Assembly (NCBI GenBank): GCA_028819215.1
Contig: JAPPMG010000096.1
Location: forward strand, 189,318 to 253,317
Direction: 5' to 3'
DNA: 64,000 nucleotides
From: Bryobacterales bacterium
GTDB taxonomy: Bacteria; Acidobacteriota; Terriglobia; Bryobacterales; UBA6623
This document shows positions 18,121-27,113 of this stretch, in pieces. Within the stretch, counting starts at the first letter, position 1. Each line of letters starts with the position of its first letter. The notes beneath the pieces are model-generated. The model had not been told where the DNA came from. It was given only the letters and a program-made list of their open reading frames with translations, and made no database searches. The translations under genes and the position numbers were made by a program.

Positions 18121-19734
18121 CTAGTTGGCTAACGTAGCGGCTTGGCTGTTGGCGAATCCCACGCGGGACGCGACCGCTTCTAGGGACTCTCCCCGCTCGA
18201 TTCGGACCGGGTCTGTATAGAGCAGCCAACCGCCGCGCTGCGGGGCCTTGCCACCCTTGGGGATGACCCGGTATGCCACCGAAGCGCCTTCGTTTTGAGC
18301 CTTCACGGTAACCACCAGCGCCCCGTCAGACGCATCGCTCCTGGTCAGGAGCGGGGTGGCCGTCACGTCGCTGTCTTCGTTCTCGAACATGCGCCGGTAG
18401 AGTTCCGGCTCGGGGACGAGGCCCTTGTCGTCCATCTTCCGCATCCAGTCCACGAGTTGTTCCCGCAGCAGCTTGAGCTGGTCGGCATACTTCGGATCTG
18501 CGGCCAGATCGAACACTTGGTGCGGGTCGGCGACCACGTCGTACAGTTCCTCAAGCGGCTTGGTGTCCTGCATGAACGGTGCCGCCAGCAGGCCGAGCCC
18601 GCCTGACAGCTTCAGCCTCCCGAGCTCTTGGTAGACCGGCCCCTGGCTGGGAGTGCGCATGAATTGCACCCACGGACGGTGGGACTCAAAATTGCGCACG
18701 TAGAGGAAGCGGCGATTGCGCACTCCCCGGACCATGTCGTAACGTTCGTCCATCCGGTCGCGGCCGTGGAAGAGATATTCCGGCTCCGGTCCTGGCCGGT
18801 CGCCGATGATGACCCGCCCGTGCATGTGATCGGGCGGCTCGCCCCCAGCCGCCGAAATCATCGTCGGAGCGAGGTCGAGAAACTGCACGAAGTCAGTCCG
18901 CAGCGTGTCCGGTTCGATATGGCCAGGCCAGCGCATGATCAGTGGAACCTTGAGCCCCGAGTCGTAGATCCAGCGCTTGCCGCGCGCCAGCCCCACGCCG
19001 TGATCGCCCCAGAAGACCACGAGGGTCTCGTCAGCCAGGCCAGCCTCTTCGAGTTCGGCGAGCATCTTGCCGATCGTGCGGTCCGTGATCGTGACGACGT
19101 CGTAGTACGCCGCCCAAGCCTCGCGGGTCTTGGGCGTGTCGGGATAGTAGGGCGGCAGCGGTAGTTGCGAGGCATCGTGGATACCCGCGCTGGGATCCTC
19201 TGCCCGGGCCGCAAACTGGCGCCGAACCGACCCTTCGTGCGAGCTGCCGAAGTTGAAGACCGCGAAGAACGGCTGGTCTGGATCGGGCCGATTCTTCCAG
19301 TGCGCGTCGGAACTGGAGTCGTCCCAAGCGGTCAGCGGCACAGGGAAGTTGTAGTCGGTCTTCGAGTTGTTGGTGGTGTAGTAGCCGAGCTGCCGCAAGT
19401 ACTCCGGAAATGCCTTCACGAAAGGCGGCGGGAGCATTCTCGAGCGCATGTGGTGCGTTCCGATGGCCGTCGGATACATTCCCGTGATGATTCCGGAACG
19501 GGTCGGGGCGCAGACCGGGGAGTGCGAGTACGCCTCGAGGAAGGTCACGCCCTGCTTGGCCAGCCGGGCGATATTGGGTGTCCTCGCGTACGCGTCGTAA
19601 GGTTCGACCTGCTGGCCCGTGTCCTCGATGGATAGCCACAGGATATTCGGTGGCTTCGCTTCGAGCGCAGGATGCAAGCTGGCCAAGGTCCATGCCAAGG
19701 CTAGGGCGCCGAAAGTGATGCTGGATCGAATCAT
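18121..19734 (-). CDS. secreted sulfatase 3 with C-terminal chitobiase-like domain
   Basis: A 537-aa protein starting MIRSSITFGALALAWTLASL, a signal peptide. Metal-binding ED is at ~37-38 (SIEDTG); the formylglycine motif is CAPTR (75-79). It resembles N-sulfoglucosamine sulfohydrolase-type enzymes (VCAPTRSGIITGMYPTAIGT, YFLHGRDRMDERYD). The C-terminal ~85 residues (VVTVKAQNEGASVAYRV through IERGESLEAVASRVGF) look like a chitobiase/beta-hexosaminidase C-terminal beta-sandwich. The start at 19734 avoids overlap with the upstream HEAT gene, which ends 16 bp before and probably shares the operon. Confidence 0.87.
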   Translation of the reverse strand: MIRSSITFGALALAWTLASLHPALEAKPPNILWLSIEDTGQQVEPYDAYARTPNIARLAKQGVTFLEAYSHSPVCAPTRSGIITGMYPTAIGTHHMRSRMLPPPFVKAFPEYLRQLGYYTTNNSKTDYNFPVPLTAWDDSSSDAHWKNRPDPDQPFFAVFNFGSSHEGSVRRQFAARAEDPSAGIHDASQLPLPPYYPDTPKTREAWAAYYDVVTITDRTIGKMLAELEEAGLADETLVVFWGDHGVGLARGKRWIYDSGLKVPLIMRWPGHIEPDTLRTDFVQFLDLAPTMISAAGGEPPDHMHGRVIIGDRPGPEPEYLFHGRDRMDERYDMVRGVRNRRFLYVRNFESHRPWVQFMRTPSQGPVYQELGRLKLSGGLGLLAAPFMQDTKPLEELYDVVADPHQVFDLAADPKYADQLKLLREQLVDWMRKMDDKGLVPEPELYRRMFENEDSDVTATPLLTRSDASDGALVVTVKAQNEGASVAYRVIPKGGKAPQRGGWLLYTDPVRIERGESLEAVASRVGFANSQAATLAN

Positions 19735-19750
19735 TGCTAGTTGGCTCGCG

Positions 19751-20338
19751 TCACTCGCATTGCCGGTAGGGGCAGGGACGCTGCTCCAGTGTCCAGAGCG
19801 CGTGTCGGGCAACACGCTGGACGTAGTCGAACTCATCCTCCGTGGCCGCTTGCAACTCCTTGACCAGCGGGGCGGCTTTGTCCTTGATCGCGTCGGCGGC
19901 ATGCACCGCCTGCAGGCGGACACCTCGATTGCGGTGGGAGAGGAGCTCTGCCAAGGTTCGCAGCGCCTCTGGCTCGGCTGGCGTGCCGACCAGGGCGCGC
20001 GCCGCTTGGACCCTTACTTCCGGCACCGGATCAGCAAGCGCCTCCTTCAGCAGCGCTAGAGCATCGGCGTCCAACGCGGGCAGGTGGATCGTCGCGACCG
20101 CCGCCCAGAAACGCACGGAACCGTCCTCATGGCCCAAAGACTCAAGGATTGCCTCGGTAGCTCCGGCTTGCTGGCCGATTGCCATCTCGCCGATGGCCCT
20201 AGCGGCCAGCAAGCGGTCGATCTGCTCGGCACTGTCGAGATCCGCCCGCCACTGGTCGAGCGTCTTGCCCAAGTGCTCTTGTGCCGGTCCGACAGCTGGA
20301 GCCATCAAGACCAACGCGACGACGAGTACGATCCGCAT
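19751..20338 (-). CDS. secreted HEAT-repeat protein
   Basis: A 195-aa protein with signal peptide MRIVLVVALVLMAPAVGPAQ and about four HEAT-like helical repeats (IDRLLAARAIGEMA, SVRFWAAVATIHL, EVRVQAARALVG, GVRLQAVHAADAI). It lies directly upstream of sulfatase 3. Such secreted HEAT proteins often accompany sulfatases in planctomycete and acidobacterial gene clusters; the role here is unknown, possibly protein-protein interaction in the periplasm. Confidence 0.75.
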   Translation of the reverse strand: MRIVLVVALVLMAPAVGPAQEHLGKTLDQWRADLDSAEQIDRLLAARAIGEMAIGQQAGATEAILESLGHEDGSVRFWAAVATIHLPALDADALALLKEALADPVPEVRVQAARALVGTPAEPEALRTLAELLSHRNRGVRLQAVHAADAIKDKAAPLVKELQAATEDEFDYVQRVARHALWTLEQRPCPYRQCE

Positions 20339-20542
20339 CCGAATCCAGATTGTACACGCGTGCCTGTTACCGGGACAGCAAGGTTAGGCGGCTACTGCTT
20401 GCTGCGTGGCGAGGCCGGAAGACGGGCGATGAGCATAAAGACGCCACCGCGCCTGAGAACGCATTGGTGCACGTGGTCGATGCGCTCTTGGCGCTCCACC
20501 CTCGGCAGGGATGTCATCGACATGCAATGCTGCGCGCAGAAG

Positions 20543-21376
20543 TCACGGTGCCGGCGCTGCTTCGCTCGCAGGCCCTGCCTCGGGGGGTGTGTCGCTGAAT
20601 GTGACGGTCGACTCGGCGCTGAATTTCTTGTAGTCGGAGTATTCAATCAGCACCCTCACCCGTTGGTTGCCCGTCGGAAACGGCAGGATGTCGTCGCCCT
20701 CGGTGCGGATCGGGAACCAATGTTTCCCGTCAATGGGCCCGTAGTCGGTCATGAAGGCCGGGAACAGGTTGCTGTCCTTGATGCGGTGGAGCTGCGGCAC
20801 GGGGCGCCCTCCTGCGCGCACCACTTGTCCATGCTCCACGCCGACCCAGAGCAGGCCGTCGAAGAAACGCTGGCCGTATAGGATCTGTCTGGGTCGGACT
20901 GCCAACACGTGGCAGTCCAGTCCGTCCACTTGTTCGATTCCCTTGTAGCCGACCTTGTAAAAGCGTAGGGTCTCGCGTGTGAGCACGAACGGATTCACGT
21001 CGCGCAGGTCTCGGAAGTCCTCTTCTGTCAAGCGCATCCGCTGCAGCCGCATGATCGGTTTCCTGCGGTGCCGCTCTAGGCGTTCGCCTGTGCCCGTGAA
21101 GGTGATGTCGCGCACTTCCTCGTAGTGGCCGGCGGGCCGGCTGCCCTTGAACTCGACGAATCGAAATCGCTGCGTGTAGGTGTAGTTGTCGCGCTCCGCG
21201 ACCAGCCTGCTGCCCGCGTCTGCGACGCTGCGGACCAAGTCGGCCGGAAACTCCGCTCTCGCATGCGGCCCGGCTGCAACCCATATCGCTACGATGAGTA
21301 CCTTGACCGTGGCGGACAGGCTACACGGTGCTCCCAGCCTGACAAGGTTCTGGGCAGGTCTCGGCGGTGTCTGCAT
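20543..21376 (-). CDS. secreted protein resembling outer-membrane lipoprotein-sorting (LolA-like) family
   Basis: About 277 aa. The N-terminus contains a signal peptide (VLIVAIWVAAGPHARA, then EFPADLVRSV). The mature part is beta-rich, with NYTYTQRFRFVEF, GLDCHVLAVRPR and YGPIDGKHWFPIRTEGDD, patterns of LolA/LppX-like lipoprotein-sorting proteins. The start is uncertain: the ATG at 21376 overlaps the divergent CPBP gene start (21294) by ~80 bp, and a later non-ATG start is possible. Family assignment rests on pattern only. Confidence 0.55.
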   Translation of the reverse strand: MQTPPRPAQNLVRLGAPCSLSATVKVLIVAIWVAAGPHARAEFPADLVRSVADAGSRLVAERDNYTYTQRFRFVEFKGSRPAGHYEEVRDITFTGTGERLERHRRKPIMRLQRMRLTEEDFRDLRDVNPFVLTRETLRFYKVGYKGIEQVDGLDCHVLAVRPRQILYGQRFFDGLLWVGVEHGQVVRAGGRPVPQLHRIKDSNLFPAFMTDYGPIDGKHWFPIRTEGDDILPFPTGNQRVRVLIEYSDYKKFSAESTVTFSDTPPEAGPASEAAPAP

Positions 21377-22337
21377 GACGCTTGCCGTTGCCGGCTTCAT
21401 TCTGGCACAGCGCTTCGAGTTCCCCGCGGACATCGCGGTTCCGGTCGTTGCGGCGTTCTGCTGGCAGGCAGCGCTTTACTGTGCCGCTGTCTCCCGTCCG
21501 GTCAGGAATTCGGTGTGCGGCGCGCTTTCGCCGTTCGCGCTGGCGGCCGCACTCGTAGCGGTGTCCGTCACCCCGTACGTAATCTATGCCGTTCCGACCG
21601 GATTGTTTGCGCTGGAATCGTTGGCCCGGCTCGTCCTGTTGTGCGCCTGCGTGACGCTGCCCTACGTGCTCTTTCCGGTCACGCGACAGCGGCTCGCGTG
21701 GCAGGACTTGGTCGTAGCTTGCGCCTTGGCGTATCCCATGATCAGCGGCCTCAGCCCGATGTTCCGCGAGATCTACCAAGGGTTTGACCCGCCTGCGCAC
21801 CGTCTGGACGCCCTCGGGAAGCTGATGCTGATTCCCATGGGCCTGTACGTGTTTCTCGGATTGCGGAAGCTCCAAGGCACGGCGTTTCGGCTCGTGCCTC
21901 GCCGTCAGGACTGGCGGCCGGCGCTCGACAGCGCGACATACAGCCTTCCGTGGATCGTCATTGTCGGCCTGTCGACGGGGTATCTGAGGTGGGACCCCCC
22001 GCTCGTGGACCCTCTTGGCGCCATTGCCGGGGCCGTGGGCAAGCTGCTGGGGATCTACTTCACCACGGCCTTGGCCGAGGAATTCTTGCTGAGGGGGGTC
22101 GTGCAGAACCTTCTCGGTGCTTCGCTCGGACGGCCTCTGATTGCCCAGGGGGTGGCGGCCGTGCTCTTCGGCGCGGTGCATCTCGGCCGAGGCGACTTCC
22201 CCAACTGGGGGTACGCCGCCACTGCTGCCGTGCTGGGTTGGTTCTGCGGGCGAGCCTACTTGAAGTCGGGCAGTATCACGCCGGCCATGATCACCCACGC
22301 GCTGGCGGTGGCCGGCCAAGAACTGTTCTTCGAGTGA
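21294..22337 (+). CDS. CPBP (CAAX/Abi) family intramembrane metalloprotease
   Basis: A 347-aa multi-spanning protein with about eight hydrophobic segments. The glutamate pair and Arg of the family are in AEEFLLRGVVQNLL (E262-E263, R267), the first His in LFGAVHLGRG (H296), the second in AMITHALAV (H335). All predicted metal ligands are present. Members process membrane peptides or act in bacteriocin immunity; nothing nearby indicates a substrate. The ATG at 21294 is one of several in-frame options. Confidence 0.8.
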   Translation: MSTLTVADRLHGAPSLTRFWAGLGGVCMTLAVAGFILAQRFEFPADIAVPVVAAFCWQAALYCAAVSRPVRNSVCGALSPFALAAALVAVSVTPYVIYAVPTGLFALESLARLVLLCACVTLPYVLFPVTRQRLAWQDLVVACALAYPMISGLSPMFREIYQGFDPPAHRLDALGKLMLIPMGLYVFLGLRKLQGTAFRLVPRRQDWRPALDSATYSLPWIVIVGLSTGYLRWDPPLVDPLGAIAGAVGKLLGIYFTTALAEEFLLRGVVQNLLGASLGRPLIAQGVAAVLFGAVHLGRGDFPNWGYAATAAVLGWFCGRAYLKSGSITPAMITHALAVAGQELFFE

Positions 22338-22348
22338 CGCTTGCCCGC

Positions 22349-24607
22349 TCACGCAGCGGACAGAATCGCGCCGTCGCGAGCGGACTCCTCGACCGTTCCG
22401 ATCCGGGCGGCAGAGCCATAGCCTCCTTCGCGCAGGGCTGCAAGGCACGATTCCGCGTTCGGTGCGGGCACGCCCGCGAGAAGTCCGCCGGATGTTTGGG
22501 GATCGAACAGCAGGGAAAATGCCGGATGGCCCGCTGGTGAACTGCCGTTGGCTGCACGGTCCCAGACCTTTCGATTCTCGGGGTCCAGAGTGCTTCGCAC
22601 TCCGGCTTCGAAACATGCCATGGCCCCGGCAAGAGCCGGAAGCGAGTTCAAGTCCAATGAGGCGGCTACGCCCGAGGCTTCCAGCATTTCCACCAAGTGT
22701 CCAGCGAGTCCGAATCCCGTGATATCCGTGCAGGCGATCGCCCCGTGGTCTCGCATGATTTCCGCAGCCCGGCGGCTGGGCTGCAGCATGGAGTCGATCG
22801 CGTCGTCAATCCACCGCCCTTTGGCCTCCAGCCGCATCTCGGCTGCGAACAAGACCCCCGTTCCAAGGGGTTTGGTCAGGATCAAGGCTTGGCCCGGCTG
22901 CAGGCCGCCCTTTAGCAGTACTTGGTCTTGGTCGGCGAGGCCGTTAACTACGAATCCAAGCGCCAGTTCGGGACATTCGCTCGTGTGGCCGCCCGCCAAG
23001 TTGACCTCGGCTTCGTGAAATACGAGGTCTGCGCCCAGCAGCATCTGGCGCAGCAGGTGCTCGGCCTTGGAAGGGGTGCCGAACGGGATGCCCGCCACGG
23101 CGAGGGCTGATTGCGGCACCGCGCCCATGGCGTAGATGTCGCTCAGGGAGTGATTCGCGGTGATCTGGCCGAATAGATAGGGATCGTCGACGATTGCCGG
23201 GAAAAAGTCGACGGACTGCACGATCGACTTGCCCGCAGGAACGTTGATCACTGCGGCGTCGTCCCTTGAGCCCAGCCCAGCCGGGACGTCCTCGCGCCAG
23301 AATGGCTTGATCGCCTCCAGCGCCCCGCCAAGCGTGGTCGCGCCCACCTTGGATGCGCAGCCCCTGCAGCGCATCTCGCGCTCGGGTAGTTCGGCACTGT
23401 CGAGTACGGCTTGCGGCAGTTTGGACGCGCCAGCCTCGTCAGCGTTCATTTCAGGCAGGTCCGAGAACCTGTCCATGAAGCGCCTGTCGATCCAGTCTTT
23501 CCACTTCCAGGCCCAAGCTCCCTCGACGGACCAGCTGCCGCGGGACGCGACGGCATAGCGGTCGCCCGTGCTGATCAAGCTTAGGAACCGGCTCTGCGGC
23601 CGGAATCGGCGCGCCGGCTCGCCCAGCAGAACACGCCGCAAGTTGCGCGCGAGCGGCGGCCCTTGCCGCACGGCGAAGACACCGGCCTTTTCCCTCGGGT
23701 GGACCTGCACGGCGGCAACATCTCCCGCGGCGTAGACATCGGAATGGGAGACCGAGCGCAGGCACTCGTCCACCAGCGCAAAGCCTTGGTCGTCGCATGC
23801 CAGTCCCGAGTCGGCCAGCCATGCGGAGGAGGAAGCCTTGGTCGCCCAGACCACCTCGTGGAAGTGGCCTCTCCAGCCGTCGGCGGTGCGGAGGCCGTCG
23901 CGAGAGACCTCGGCTACCCGGGTTTGGGTATGCACCTTCACGCCGCGCTCGGCCAAGATGCGCCTGAACTTCTTGCGCGCGCGGGCGTTGTGCGTGGGCA
24001 GGATCTCGGCTGTCTCGCTGAAGACGTGGATCTCGGGATCCCTAGCCGTACCGGCGCTGGCGAAGTGCGCCCTCAAGCGGTATTGCATCGCCAATGCGAG
24101 CTCGACGCCGCCCGCCCCGGCTCCTACGACTGCTATTGCGGGCGTGTCCTGCAAGCGTTCAACGCGACCCAGCAGAGCTTCCCAGCGCGGCAACAAATTG
24201 CTGATGGGCTTGACCGGTACCGCGAATTGGTCGGCTCCGGGTACGTCCCTCGTGCCGGGAGTCGAACCTGTATTCAGCGACAGCAGGTCATATGGGATCG
24301 GCGGCCGGTTGGCGAATCGGAGCTCGCGGCCGGCCAGATCCAATCCGGTGACCGAGTCGTGGATGAACCGCGCTTGGCTGAAGACCGCGAGTTTGCGCAG
24401 GTCGATGTGGGCCTCGTCGAACGTGTAGTGCCCGGCCAGCAGGCCGGGCAGCATGCCCGAATAGGGCGTGTGCACGTCGCGGCACACTAGGGTCAGCTGC
24501 ACGCCCGGCACGGGTTTCATGCCGAACATCTTCAGGACCGCTATATGGCTGTGCCCGCCGCCAACAAGCACTAGGTCCTTGACGATGGGCGTGGGCTGTG
24601 CGTCCAT
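22349..24607 (-). CDS. selD: fused FAD-dependent pyridine nucleotide oxidoreductase / selenide, water dikinase
   Basis: A 752-aa fusion. Residues 1-375 are an NADH-dehydrogenase-like flavoprotein (VLVGGGHSHI ~14-22; second nucleotide motif VGAGAGGVEL ~161-170; AAGDVAAV). Residues ~410-752 are SelD, which makes selenophosphate from selenide and ATP. The active-site motif is C414-RG-C417-AS-K420, with Cys417 and Lys420 matching the catalytic Cys-x-x-Lys; the ATP-binding DDAAV and VDFFPAIVDDPY follow. Catalytic Cys is used rather than selenocysteine. SelD implies the host uses selenium, in selenoproteins and/or selenouridine tRNA, though selA, selB and selU are not in the window. Confidence 0.92.
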   Translation of the reverse strand: MDAQPTPIVKDLVLVGGGHSHIAVLKMFGMKPVPGVQLTLVCRDVHTPYSGMLPGLLAGHYTFDEAHIDLRKLAVFSQARFIHDSVTGLDLAGRELRFANRPPIPYDLLSLNTGSTPGTRDVPGADQFAVPVKPISNLLPRWEALLGRVERLQDTPAIAVVGAGAGGVELALAMQYRLRAHFASAGTARDPEIHVFSETAEILPTHNARARKKFRRILAERGVKVHTQTRVAEVSRDGLRTADGWRGHFHEVVWATKASSSAWLADSGLACDDQGFALVDECLRSVSHSDVYAAGDVAAVQVHPREKAGVFAVRQGPPLARNLRRVLLGEPARRFRPQSRFLSLISTGDRYAVASRGSWSVEGAWAWKWKDWIDRRFMDRFSDLPEMNADEAGASKLPQAVLDSAELPEREMRCRGCASKVGATTLGGALEAIKPFWREDVPAGLGSRDDAAVINVPAGKSIVQSVDFFPAIVDDPYLFGQITANHSLSDIYAMGAVPQSALAVAGIPFGTPSKAEHLLRQMLLGADLVFHEAEVNLAGGHTSECPELALGFVVNGLADQDQVLLKGGLQPGQALILTKPLGTGVLFAAEMRLEAKGRWIDDAIDSMLQPSRRAAEIMRDHGAIACTDITGFGLAGHLVEMLEASGVAASLDLNSLPALAGAMACFEAGVRSTLDPENRKVWDRAANGSSPAGHPAFSLLFDPQTSGGLLAGVPAPNAESCLAALREGGYGSAARIGTVEESARDGAILSAA

Positions 24608-24626
24608 CCGCTACCCGATCTGCCCG

Positions 24627-26126
24627 CTATTCCATGGTCTGGAATGGGGAAGCTGGCAGGCCCGCATCGTTGAAGAGGTTTCCCTTGGCGTCGGCTGCCC
24701 ATGCGTAGCGCGCGCGAACAGGATGCTTCACCTCGGCGCTCGACACCAGCACGGTATTGCCTGAAATGCTCGCTTGGGCGCTGACGAACTTGCCGTCGCG
24801 GCCCGCAACTTGGAAGCCTTCCAATTGGCCCCCGCGGGCCTCCAGCCCGCCGCCGACGTGGTCGAACCACAGCCTGAGCCCCGAGGCGTCACGCGTGGCC
24901 TGGCGGAAGATCGGTCCGGAATATTCCAGGTCGTGCTCGCCGTAGGCGATCGCGCGGGCTGCCAGTGCCAGACGCAGCCCCACGTCCTGCTTGTTCCGCG
25001 GATGAATGTCGGTCGGATTGCCGATGTCGATCGTCACCGCCATGCCCGTGTTCGTCAACCCGAGGGTCATGGCCTGAGCCTCCCGCAGTTCGGGCCAAGT
25101 GCTTTCTTCGGGGACGCGGCCGAAGTTGGCCAACTGAACGAACAGGAATGGGAAGGCGCCGATTCCCCATTCGTGCCGCCAGCCTTCGATCATCGACCGG
25201 AAGAGGCGGCGGTACAAGTAGCCCTGGCCGCGGTGGGCGTTGTTCTCGCCCTGGTACCAGATCGCTCCGCGAATGGCATACGGCAACAGCGGTGCGACCA
25301 TCGCGTTGAACAGGGCGCTGGGCTTGTTCTGCGGCCGCAGAGCGCGAGGCGGCGGAGGTCTGCGCGGCACTTCCTGTCCCGCAGCCTTGGCGGCGGCGGA
25401 GCGCTTTTCCCAAGCGGCGAGTCGCTCGGCGTATACTCGCTCGTCGGCTGCGGCCTCGGTGGCGAACTCTGCTGACATGTTCGCGAGCGCGGGTTCTTCT
25501 GCCATCGTGCGTGCGCTTGTCCACGATTCGGCCGGCGTCCCGCCCCAAGCGGACTGGATGATGCCCATCGGAACTCCCAGTCGCTCGTGCAGGTGGCGAG
25601 CGAAGAAGTACCCGACTCCCGAGAACTCCCCCGCTGTGTCCGGCGAGACGACCTGCCACTGGCCCTCGACGTCGTCTAGCGGCGTGTCGGAAGTGTTCAG
25701 CGCGACTTTGAAGTAACGGATTCCAGGGAACTGCGCTGCCGCGATTTCCTCCTCCGCATCGCGGCTACGCTGGAGCGGCCAAACCATGTTGGACTGGCCT
25801 GAACCGACCCATACCTCGCCGACGTGGACATCCTCGATTTCGATCCGGTTGTTGCCTTCCACAACCAGTCCGAACGGGCCGCCCGCCGATCCGGGGTCCA
25901 GGTACACTTCCCAGCGGCCGTCCTCCGCAGCGGCCGCAGCCACGCTTTGGCCGCGAAACGCGACCTCCACCGCCTCGCCCGGCTCGGCCTTGCCCCAGAC
26001 ATGAACCGGAAGGTCGCGTTGGACGACCATGTGGTCACCGAAAAGCGCCGGCAGGCTCACGTTGGCCCACGCACCGGCAGAGAAGAGACCTGCGAGAAGC
26101 AGGGCCCGCAGCACAGCAGTCATCAC
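24627..26126 (-). CDS. secreted sialate O-acetylesterase
   Basis: A 499-aa protein with signal peptide LRALLLAGLFSAGAWA. After an N-terminal beta domain (NVSLPALFGDHMVVQRDLPVHVWG) comes the SGNH-like nucleophile motif GSGQSNMVWP (~110) and QSAWGGTPAESWTSARTM, then IWYQGENNA, all typical of 9-O-acetyl sialic-acid esterases of the SASA family. It removes acetyl groups from sialic acids or related sugars outside the cytoplasm. It sits 19 bp downstream-adjacent to selD on the same strand. Confidence 0.87.
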   Translation of the reverse strand: MMTAVLRALLLAGLFSAGAWANVSLPALFGDHMVVQRDLPVHVWGKAEPGEAVEVAFRGQSVAAAAAEDGRWEVYLDPGSAGGPFGLVVEGNNRIEIEDVHVGEVWVGSGQSNMVWPLQRSRDAEEEIAAAQFPGIRYFKVALNTSDTPLDDVEGQWQVVSPDTAGEFSGVGYFFARHLHERLGVPMGIIQSAWGGTPAESWTSARTMAEEPALANMSAEFATEAAADERVYAERLAAWEKRSAAAKAAGQEVPRRPPPPRALRPQNKPSALFNAMVAPLLPYAIRGAIWYQGENNAHRGQGYLYRRLFRSMIEGWRHEWGIGAFPFLFVQLANFGRVPEESTWPELREAQAMTLGLTNTGMAVTIDIGNPTDIHPRNKQDVGLRLALAARAIAYGEHDLEYSGPIFRQATRDASGLRLWFDHVGGGLEARGGQLEGFQVAGRDGKFVSAQASISGNTVLVSSAEVKHPVRARYAWAADAKGNLFNDAGLPASPFQTME

Positions 26127-26161
26127 GAGGCCATTATTCCACAGGGAGTTCCGGCGAAGGA

Positions 26162-26920
26162 CTACAGCGCGGTCCAGCCGCCATCAATCGCCATCATCGA
26201 ACCGTGCACGAACTCAGCCTCGTCCGAACACAGGTACAGAACCAAGTGGGCGATTTCGTCGGGCTTGCCCAGCCTGCCGATCGGCTGGCGGGCGTTAAGC
26301 TGCTTGCGGGTTTCTGCTTTTTCGTGCTTGTGATATTTCTCCAAGTACGCTTCTACAAAAGGCGTGTCCACGGTGCCCGGACACACGCAGTTCACTCGTA
26401 TCTTGCCGGCGTAGTCGGCCGCCAGTGACCGGGTCATGCTGACCACCGCGCCCTTGGACGCACAGTAGGCGAAACGCCGCTTGACGCCGACCAGTCCCGC
26501 GACGGAGCCGATGTTCACGATGCACGGGCGATCCGAGCGCATGAGCAGGGGCAGCGCTGCAGCCGTGACGATGAACATGCCCTCGACGTTCACCCGCATC
26601 ACGCTGCGGAAGTCGTCCAGCGTGCATTCCTCGAGCATGCCCACGTGGCCGATCCCGGCGTTGTTGACAAGGATGTCGAGCGAGCGGACCTGTTCCAGCG
26701 CGCTCTGCACGCCGACAGGATCGGTCACATCCAGAAGAAGCGGCTCGGCATTCGCGACATCGTCTGCCACGGCTTGCGCCGCCTCGGCGTTCAGATCGGC
26801 GACGAGCACGCGGGCCCCGCTCCCTGCAAGAGCGCGCACGGTCTGCTCTCCTATACCGCTGCCGCCGCCAGTGACCAGCGCCGTTCTACCGTCCAATCGA
26901 AATGGTGCCTTGTGGGCCAT
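26162..26920 (-). CDS. short-chain dehydrogenase/reductase
   Basis: A 252-aa classical SDR: TGGGSGIG cofactor motif, NNAGIGH, ISG-type Ser in NIGSVAGL, YCASKGA (catalytic Tyr/Lys), and CPGTVDTPF. It starts at 26920 (MAHKAPFRLDG) or at the ATG at 26929. Its substrate is unknown; the C-terminal MMAIDGGW is the usual SDR ending. Confidence 0.86.
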   Translation of the reverse strand: MAHKAPFRLDGRTALVTGGGSGIGEQTVRALAGSGARVLVADLNAEAAQAVADDVANAEPLLLDVTDPVGVQSALEQVRSLDILVNNAGIGHVGMLEECTLDDFRSVMRVNVEGMFIVTAAALPLLMRSDRPCIVNIGSVAGLVGVKRRFAYCASKGAVVSMTRSLAADYAGKIRVNCVCPGTVDTPFVEAYLEKYHKHEKAETRKQLNARQPIGRLGKPDEIAHLVLYLCSDEAEFVHGSMMAIDGGWTAL

Positions 26921-27113
26921 CGGAGACACCGATTATATCGGCAGGCCGTTTCCTGAATGACTGGGGTCGCAGACCCTCGGCGACCTCACCCCTTAACCGA
27001 GATCGGGATTCCCGGCCACCTTCCAGGACGGCTTCGGTCGCTCTCCGAACGCCGGAGGCCTTGCACCGACAGATGCGAGGGATTATGCTAACGCGGACCA
27101 AGCGAGGTTGGTA

